Source: Odobenus rosmarus divergens
Lineage: Eukaryota > Chordata > Mammalia > Carnivora > Odobenidae
Direction: 5' to 3'
DNA: 64,000 bases
NCBI RefSeq assembly: GCF_000321225.1
Contig: NW_004450664.1
Span: 443,975-507,974, forward strand
Positions 24,501-33,500 of the stretch are shown piece after piece. The notes below the pieces were generated by a model. It did not search any database, was not told where the DNA came from, and worked only from the letters and a program-made list of their open reading frames with translations. A program made the position numbers and the translations under genes. Numbering within the stretch: the stretch's first letter is position 1; the number at the start of each line of letters is the position of its first letter.

Positions 24501-27500
24501 GCACACAAGCAGGGGTGCGGCAGGCAGAGGGAGAGGGAGGAGCAGAGAGCCTGATGCTGGGCTCAATCCTAGGACCCTGAGATCATGACCTGAGCAGACG
24601 CTTAACTGAGCCACCCAGGCACCCTCCTGTGTACTTCTAATCCAGCTTCATCAGTTACTGAGACATTGATTTTGATTTGTCTCTGTCAACCTTTCTCAAT
24701 CTTTTTATCCCAGACAGATCCTTGAAATAATTTTCAGGTCTCCAGGAACCCCTGAATAAAAATTATTGTATCTTCAGTTCACAGTACATGAACATGTTCA
24801 GTACGTAGTAGATATAATAACCCAATAATAGTCAGTGTCTCTGTAGAGAATGACATTTTTTTCCTGAAGCTCTCCTTATTCAGGCTGACTTACTAGCATA
24901 ATTTTAGTGCGAGTTTTTCCTCTTGGTAAAGGAGATCAATCTAGCGCAGGTCAGGGATGTGGGTGGAAGAGACTTCAGTTCTGTTTCCTTTCCCACCTCC
25001 AAGTAGGCTGAAAGTTCTGACAGAACTTTGTTCTACATCTTGGGGAATGGTATGTAGTATGACCAAGCGTAGTTTTCTTTCCCTGTTTACAACAGAAAGT
25101 GGGAATTCTGCTTTGGCCAAGATAGACTAACAGGGACTAGATGTACGCAGTGAAAATGTGGGCAAAGGGTATGAACACTTCAGTTTTCTGGCAGGTTAGG
25201 ACAGTGATTCCTAAGGTGGGGAAACACAGTAGGGGAGCCCTGTGATTGTTTCTGCTCCCCGCCTAGAGAGTATCTAGACTGCAGTGCAGGCACGAGAAAG
25301 CCAGGGGGCGCCTCCTGGTCTCCCTGGAGTTGCGGAAATGGAGCTCGGAATCCTGGCAGGCCAAAGTGCAAGAGGGGAGAGCAGCCTGAGGGAGGAGGTC
25401 CAAGAGCTTCAGAAGGTCTCCTTGGAGTATTCTGTTGAGTAACAATCCTCCGCACGTGCATGTGAGGAAACCACGCCACGCAGGGCAGAGCACCACCAGA
25501 GAGGAGCAGAGAACAATCTTCAGAGTTCAAAAGGCCAAGAATAATTTGTGCTCCCACCAGTCACAGCAAACTTTTTGATCACGCACGGGGCATCACAGAA
25601 TTCAGAAGGGTGTTGCCTCAGCAGGAGGGCAAGATTATCTCTAAAGGCTGCTGTGGCCTCACCTGACAAAGCTTAAAAGCAAGCCTTAAAAGGATCACCC
25701 TGTTTTTAAGTCACTTAACTGCATCCCAGACAAAGCTCAGTAATATTTATCGCAATACAGAAATATCCAGTCACCAACTAAATATTAACAGTCATGCAAA
25801 GAAGCAAGAAATTCAGTCCATAATAAAGAGAAAAATCTAGTCAATGCAAACAGACCCAGGAGTGACACGGAAGATAGAATTTGTCGGCTAGGACATTGAA
25901 ACAGTTACTATAACCGAATTCTGTACATTCTGGAAGGTAGAGGAAGGATGGAGTATGTTAAGTAGATGCGGAACGTCCACCAAAGAGCCCCACTGGAATT
26001 GCAGAGATGAGAAACACAGTGTCTGAGGCGAAGGGCACTGGGTGGAATTCAGTGCAGATTGGACACCACAGAAGAAAAGATGGGCATATCCGAAGATGGG
26101 GCAATAGAAATGGTCCAACAGGAAACTGAAAAGACAAAAATAAAAAAAAACGGACACAACATCCAGAGATTGTAAGGCAGTTTCAGATGACCTGATATAT
26201 GGATAATTATAGTCCCTGAAGAAGGAGGCAGCTGGGCCCCCACACAAAAATCTTAAGGAATAATAGCCAAAATTTTTCCCAGTTTGATGAAAATTGTAAA
26301 CCCCCAGATGAAAGAACCATAATGAGTCCCAAGGACAAGAAATAGGAAAAACACCACACTGAGGCGCACTGTAATCCAATTCCTTCAAGCCAGTGATTGA
26401 AAGTGACTTCTTAGTCAGCCTTCCCTGAAAAGAAAAATGGAGATACGTTAAGCTTAGCTTGCCTTTCTTGAAATTGGTATCTTTATTTTACGTAAAAATT
26501 TAAAACTCATAAGGCAAATAGAATACATTTCTGTTAATTAACTGACTTCAGCCCAAGTGGGATTTAATTTTTCTAAAGCTAGGCTCAGTAGGCTTAATTT
26601 AAATAAATGTTACTCATTTATTTTATTTTTTTATTTTAATTAATGTTTTTAACATGAAAACTTATTGACCCTTGAGTGTGAAAACTACTAAAACCATAAG
26701 CCAAGGCAGTCTTAATAAAAATATACTCCTAAGATACAATTTTATACAAGGCCTTAACATTTTGTTTTTTTCTGAGTGACATGATCAGGTTCAAATACAG
26801 GCCTAATAGTTTCAAAATTATTAACTATAAATGTTGATTTTGTGATCCCTTTTATAGGCCTCTACCTGAATAGGAAGTGTTTTTGAAACTAAAAGAATGA
26901 CATGTCCTTCGCTAGTCTGAGACCTGTGCTTGCTTTTATGCTGCACTGTAGTCCCTGCTGGACTGAACTTGCACACGATTCTGTTTTTACCTGAAATGAG
27001 GCAGTTTCTGTCCTTGCTCTTCATGCATATTAAATACAAATGAGCCTACGCGCACAGGTAGGGCATCGAAAACTGTGACAAAATGTCTCCTGCTTTCTCA
27101 GGGACAGCAGGATCATCTTCTGTCACAGAAACAGGAGTCTAGAATGTAAGATCAGACCACAGTCCACAGAGTTTTTCCTCCTCCTTAAAGGCAAGTTCTC
27201 AGGCTGAGCAGGCAGTTCAGAGACACTGCCCCCCGCCCAGGCACGGACCTGTGTGTGTGCATGTGTATAAAATATAGAGGGCACCTTACACAACCTTCAC
27301 AAAGGGTAGAAACAGTGAGAGAAAGATACGGCAGATGACTGAAAAGCCTGCTCTGGTGTATTTCTCCCGCATCCCAGTAGACTGTCCCACTCAGGATCCT
27401 GCTTCACAGTGTAAATGACACCATCATGTTCCTTTGGGGTTTTTTTGTTTTTTCCAAGCGGATTTGATAGGCAAGGTGGGAAGCTTGAGGGCATGTAGGT

Positions 27501-30500
27501 TTTGCAGTTTTATACAAGAGTGGTCTTATCCTTAATAGAATACCCATGAAAACAAACAGGCAAGATCTTTCAAATTTGTTCCAAATGTTTTCCTTTTTTG
27601 TTGACAAAGTTCTGACTTGAGGTCTAGGTGTGCATTATGAATTTCTAAAAATCACATTTTAAAAGCAGAATAAATAAGCTTGATGTCCATCTTTGCCAAC
27701 ATTCCATTGTCTTGTCTTCCGCCCTTCTCTGGAGCTGGGGATAGCTACAGAGTAGCATTTAGCCTGCACCTGGGCCCCCAGCTCAGCTAAGCATTTAGAC
27801 CTGGCATTTTCTGGATTGTTTTTCCTCCCAGCTTGACTGTGATTGGACATGAATGTCTTGTTTTCATCAGTTGAGGCATTAACAGTAAGTAGTGATGGGG
27901 GCGGGGGTGGTCTTCAAAGCATTGTTTCTCAACTTTGGCTGTACATTAGAATCACCCAGGGAGATTTTCAAAATACAATATCCAGGCCCTATCTCCAGAG
28001 GTTTCTCTTATAATTTGGTGTAGATGGGGTCTCAGCACCAGTATGACCCAAAAAGAAAAAAAATTCCTCACTTCCAGGTGACTCTGATTTGCAGTCAGGG
28101 CTGGAAGCCTTTGCTTTAAGCCATGGCCTCCTCATGTTTGCTGACCTCATGTTTCTGACACAGTGATGCCAATTTCCACTTCCTGCTGAACCTCCTTCCC
28201 AGCAGGCTTAGCAAGGGTGTGTTTATGCCCCCCCCCCGGGGGGAGTGGTATTAAACTGTTATCCCTGAGCCCTAACTGCTTTTTTCCCATTGGGAGGATT
28301 CTGATTATAAATAGAGCTCCCTTCGTAAACATTGGGGTCTGTGCTGTGGAATAGTCAGTCTTTGGGAATACAGCAAAACCTGGGAAGGACTTCCAGTAAT
28401 CCACAAAAAGGGTTTTAATGTTCCTTTTCTGTGATGTCATTTCCTTTGGCTCCCTCAGTGAGTGTTGCAGGGAGCTGCTGGGTACGGTAGATAACTATGC
28501 GGTGCTCCAGCTGGATATAGTGTGGTGTTACTTCCGCTTGGAACAACTGGAATGCCTTGACGATGCAGAAAAAAAATTAAACTTGGCTCAGAAATGCTTT
28601 AAGAATTGTTACGGAGAAAACCATCAGAGACTGGTCCACATAAAAGTATGTTACTGTAATTTGTTTTATGTATTATTGAGCCCATTTCTACCACTTGAGT
28701 TTATTCCTGTTAAAAAATTTAGACTGCTGCCAAAAGGTGATTTGATAGTAGTGTGCACGGTGCTCTTTCTAAGCTCTCCTCTAAGGGAATTGTGAAATGT
28801 GTTACAAGTTGGGCTGTTAACTTTGGTCTGTGCAGTGCTTAGCTGGAGGAACACAGTTTTCCAGCCCTAGAACCCTGTTGATGATCCCCCTGACCAAGAG
28901 AGCTGGTCTCATGGAAGATTTAAATGCAGAAAAAATAGGCCTTTTGAATGGTAACAGTTGACATGAGTGAATCACAGCTCAAGAGCTGTGTCATCAGAAT
29001 TCTGCTTGGAAATTTCAGGGCAGCATAAAACATCCCTGGTTTGGGTTTCTGCATACTTCCTTTCTGACCAGAAGGACCACTGTCCTGGGTGCCTGGACAC
29101 AGGTGTTCTGGCACCACTTCTTCCTAGTGGGACAGGGGGTGCCTTTGTCCTCTAGGATCTCTACTTTTGCCCTCAGCAGTAAGGGAAGATCTAAACATTG
29201 TAGGGATGCCCCCGTAGAGATGAAGGGAATTACAAGTGTGAATGTTATAGATCTGTAATTAGAAATAAGACAGTTTTATCCTTTTCCCCCCCAATAATTT
29301 TAGGGGAACTGTGGGAAAGAGAAGGTATTGTTTTTAAGACTTTACTTGCTTCAAGGTATCCGAAATTATCACAGTGGAAATGGCGAAGAGGCTCGTGACT
29401 ATCTCAACAAGGTAAGAAAATGAATACTCCAAAGTTGTAGCCATTTTTTTCATCCCCAAACATTCAGTATTTCAAGTCAGTAGTTTGTGACTAGTGAGGA
29501 ACATGCATCTGTCCCCCATGCCCTCTGCCTCACACATGCCAGAACCATACTTGTATTTGTTAGGGTGCAGGTGAGGTGCTGTAATGAGAAAACCTCAAAA
29601 AGACAGTGACTTTACTTGGCCGCCAGTTTCCATGTCTCATCTAGCAGCGTAGAGGCGAGCTGCTCAGCTACCTGTGTGTGGCAGCCACTCCTCTTCCAGC
29701 CAGCAGAGGGGGCAAGAGAGAGTCCCAGGCCGCCTCTGGAAGGACCAGAAGTTGGGGGGCTGTCACTCCTGCTACAGGCCACTGGCCTACACTTAACCAC
29801 CTAGCTACACCCAGTTGCAGGAGATGGTGAGGAATGCCATGTACACAGCTCAAATTCAGGTGATTTGATTACAAAAACGGAACAGATAGTGGATACCAGC
29901 CCCTCCCATAATACTCAGCCTGTTTCCTTCTGTTACGTTATGATATATCACGTGGGCAGAGTGGTGTCTGTATTCTTTTTGAGCTAGTTGCTAATAAGCA
30001 GAGTTCAGAGTTTTTCTCTAAAAATCTGACACATTGTAATTCAGATTGGGTACAAGCTTATTTTTTTCAGGTTTTAGCTTTGTGTTAAGCTTTAATGTTG
30101 TTAAAGTTACATGATTCTTGTATTTTTTTTTCTTGTCTGTAGGCACTTCAACTCTTTAAAGAGCTATATATTGATCCCTCAAAAGTTCACAATCTGTTGC
30201 AGTTGGGCTTTACTGCCCAGGAGGCCCGGCTTGGCCTGAGGGCATGTGACGGGAACGTGGACCACGCGGCAGCCCACATTACCAACCGCAGAGAGGTACC
30301 TTAACGTGCTCTCAGCAACACTGGGTCTCGGCCTTTGCGTAGGTGTGAAACTGGAGGCATAGTAAGCCTGTTTCCAAAACGCTGTAGCTCTTGGGTATGA
30401 AAGAAGAGAAAAATATTGTTCCGTGGTAGTTATAATCACAAGGAGCTCCTTATACCTCAGATTGGAAAGAAACAGGAGGAATTTGTCTTTTTTAATTGCA

Positions 30501-33500
30501 TTAATTTTCAGGCAGTGCAGTTTCCTTCGTTTTCTTTCCTGCCGTGGTGGCTGTAGCTCATAAGTACGTTATCCAAGTAGCCTGTCTGTGCATGTCTCCT
30601 CTCTCCCTCTCTCTCTCTTCACCGTGGTAGATTTCTGGAAACCATTTTAAAGGGGGCTTTGTTTTCCCATGGAGCCATTGTTACAGTTTGGGATGGCATT
30701 CTCAGCTAGAAACATGAGTCAAGTCACAGGAACAATTAACATTATGAAAGCAGAGGTACAAAACTACAATCATTTGAAACAATTACAAATAAGTAGATTA
30801 AAAAAAACTTTATAGATTTTGGAGTTGGAGGGCCGGTTACCATATCTAATGTTGCTACGTTTACAGTACAAGAGCTGAGGTCGAGAGAGAATTAATGATG
30901 CGGTACTGAGAAGTGGAGCCGCTGTGTTCTCCGAGAAGTCGTACCGATTTTCTCGCAAGCCCTTTCTAGCCGTAAACCCCAGTCATGGAAGTCTCCCCCG
31001 CCGCCTCCACTGCATAGCGCAGTGCGGTACCCCATCCTCCGCCCCGTCGGTTTTATTTGTCCAGTTTCTAGTGTAGAGGGAAACATCAGAAAAAGTCCTT
31101 TTCTCCTGTGTCTCTACATGATTAAAAGGAGGGCGGCCTAGGCATTCGTACTTAGAGGAACAGTACTTCAAGGCTCGGACTTTGTGTCAGATCCGGGTGC
31201 GATGAAACCTGAGCCCGGTGTCTGATGGCCGGCAACACTGTTGTGTGTGTGAATGTTCCGCACGTTTCTTTCGGACTACAAATGGAAGAGCTGAAATCAG
31301 AAGCAGAGGGTGGGGCAGGGGAAAGGCAGCTTACACAGCGGGTAGGTGCGAATCCAAGTCGAAATGCGAGTGGTACGGAATCACTTCGCTGGCCTGTGTG
31401 GTTGGGTAGTGGGCAGGACAAGGGCAGCCTGGGGACATTGGGGGCCAGGGCGTGGGGACCCTGAGATCATGACCTGAAATCAAGAGTTGGACACTTAACC
31501 GACCGAACCACCCAGGTGCCCCCAAAATCCATTTTTTTAAATGACATTTGTTTTTAAAACAAATTCTTAACTCTCCTGATTGGGGTTGGGTTGGGAGAGA
31601 AGAGGCTAGAACCCTTTGTAGCCCTTCTCAGGCTCTTGCAGCAACAGAAGGCACTTCTGAGAGTCAGGGTCAAGAACTGTGGGATTAGATGAACTTGGTC
31701 TCCTGACATTGAGCATTCTGGAGGTTTTAAACAGTCTCATAGGGCCTAGGAGGCACCTGGAGTGGGGTGGGTAGATCTGCAGCTTTGGTATCACCCAGGA
31801 CACTGCCCCCCATCACCCATCCAGACTCCACGTTTTAACAAGATCCCCAGGAATTAACCAGGGGCCAAGAAGGCCTCTCAGCCATGCAGGAAGCTCCTCT
31901 ACCCCATCCCTAGAAGAGGGTCCGTCCACTTCTCTGGCCTGGCGGCGATGAGCTCCCTGGTTCTGTGTAGCCTGTTCTGGTGCTGAGTGGTGGTCACTGA
32001 GAGGCACACTCCTCCCGCCGTGGCCCTCTGAGAGGTCTCCAGCTCCCACTGGCCTGCCCCAGGAGCAGCGCCAGGCCCCCTGCCCTTGCAGCCCTCATGC
32101 TGTTGATTGGCCAGAGGAGAGGTTCATCCCCCTTCTTTTGTTTTTCACTTTGCCTGGCAGCCCCAAGAATCCTACAGACCAGAGATTGAGCAGGCTTCTT
32201 ACAGAATCTCAATCCCCAGCTCTGTGACTGTTTTTTTCCTAAAGGAATTGGCCCAAATAAGGAAAGAGGAAAAAGAGAAGAAAAGACGTCGGCTGGAGAA
32301 CATCAACTCTTTGAAAGGAATGGGCTACTCTGCTCACGCAGCCAAGCAGGCCCTGCATCAGGCCAGTGGGAACCTGGATGAAGCCCTAAAGGTAGCGCCC
32401 CCCCCCGGCCTGCCCTGAGCACCCCTGCTTGTGGGCCAAGGGGCCCCTCCTTCACTTACGCTCCTCTCCAGTGGCCTTCTGTGGTGCGTGGATCCCCACC
32501 GCCAGGGCCTTTCTCCTCAGTCCTGGTTTAGATCTAAGGGTCAGTCTCTCGTTCTCGAACCCAGTGATGGAGCCAGAATGGCGGAGCCCACGGGGCAGAA
32601 CTCTGTAAGGTTTCCGTTTGCGACACCAAGAGTTTAGCAGGGATGTGGAGGAAGAGAATAGTGATGAAAATTTTAGTATAGTTTTCTTTTAATTAAAATG
32701 TTTTGTTTGAATATCGTTTTATTTATTGATTCAGTCAGTACCTGTTGCCTCAGGGAGCCCACAGAGTACTGGGGAGACGGAACAGAGTGGAGGAAAGGCC
32801 GCCGTGTGGGAGCACAGCACGTGGGGGGCGGGGGGCAGCTGAGTTCTGGAGGCAGGCAAGCGGGGTGCCTCTCTGAGCAGACACAGGGCAGCGTGGGGGT
32901 GGAGGCGCAAGGGAGCGGGCACCCGGGGGAGCTGCCGGGGCTGTGCTTGCTGGGGCCAGGCGCCAGGTGGGCAGGGGTCCCCTTGTTTGCCCTGCTGAGG
33001 AGTTCATACTGGAGCCTGCAGGCAGCGACGACCTGCCCTACCTTTGCCTTTTCTTCTCAAGACCTCCTGTCCATTCTGCAGAAGTTTCCACAAGTAAATG
33101 TTTATGTTTATATATTTACATACACACACACACATACACATATATAAATTATATATTTATAAATGGGTTTGAGTACCTAGTTTGGCTTCCTGTGTCGGAA
33201 CAGTATAAAGGCAGGAAGTTCTGCCCACGTTGGGGGACTGATGAGGCTCCACCATAAGTTTGACCACACGAGTCGCACCGTGACACATGCCACCAGTCTA
33301 GAAGTCTGTAAAGGGACGTTTCCCAGAGGGTTTGTGAGGCTAAGAGAAGGTATCCTGTGATACGAAAATCAAGGGTCAGAAAGCTCTGCTCTCCTTGACG
33401 TTTTAAATCTAGCTCATGACACTCTCCAAAGAGAAATGACACGGGTCAGCCCTGCAGGGCCTGAGAAGCTTTTGTTTAGCACCCTGCATGACCTGTCACC

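Larger units (their letters stand above)
23143..28458. other. NUB1: NUB1 intron 8 (5.3 kb)
   Basis: This is the longest NUB1 intron. It holds a SINE at 24460-24624, an L1 5' fragment at about 25720-26395, a MER5A-like element at about 27925-28130 and a possible CTCF-type core at 25298-25311. The rest, including 26400-27900, shows only short overlapping frames with no support as exons. Confidence 0.7.

Noticed and set aside
28228..28243. C-run directly followed by a G-run in NUB1 intron 8
   Set aside because: It is a short homopolymer junction prone to sequencing error and has no further structure.
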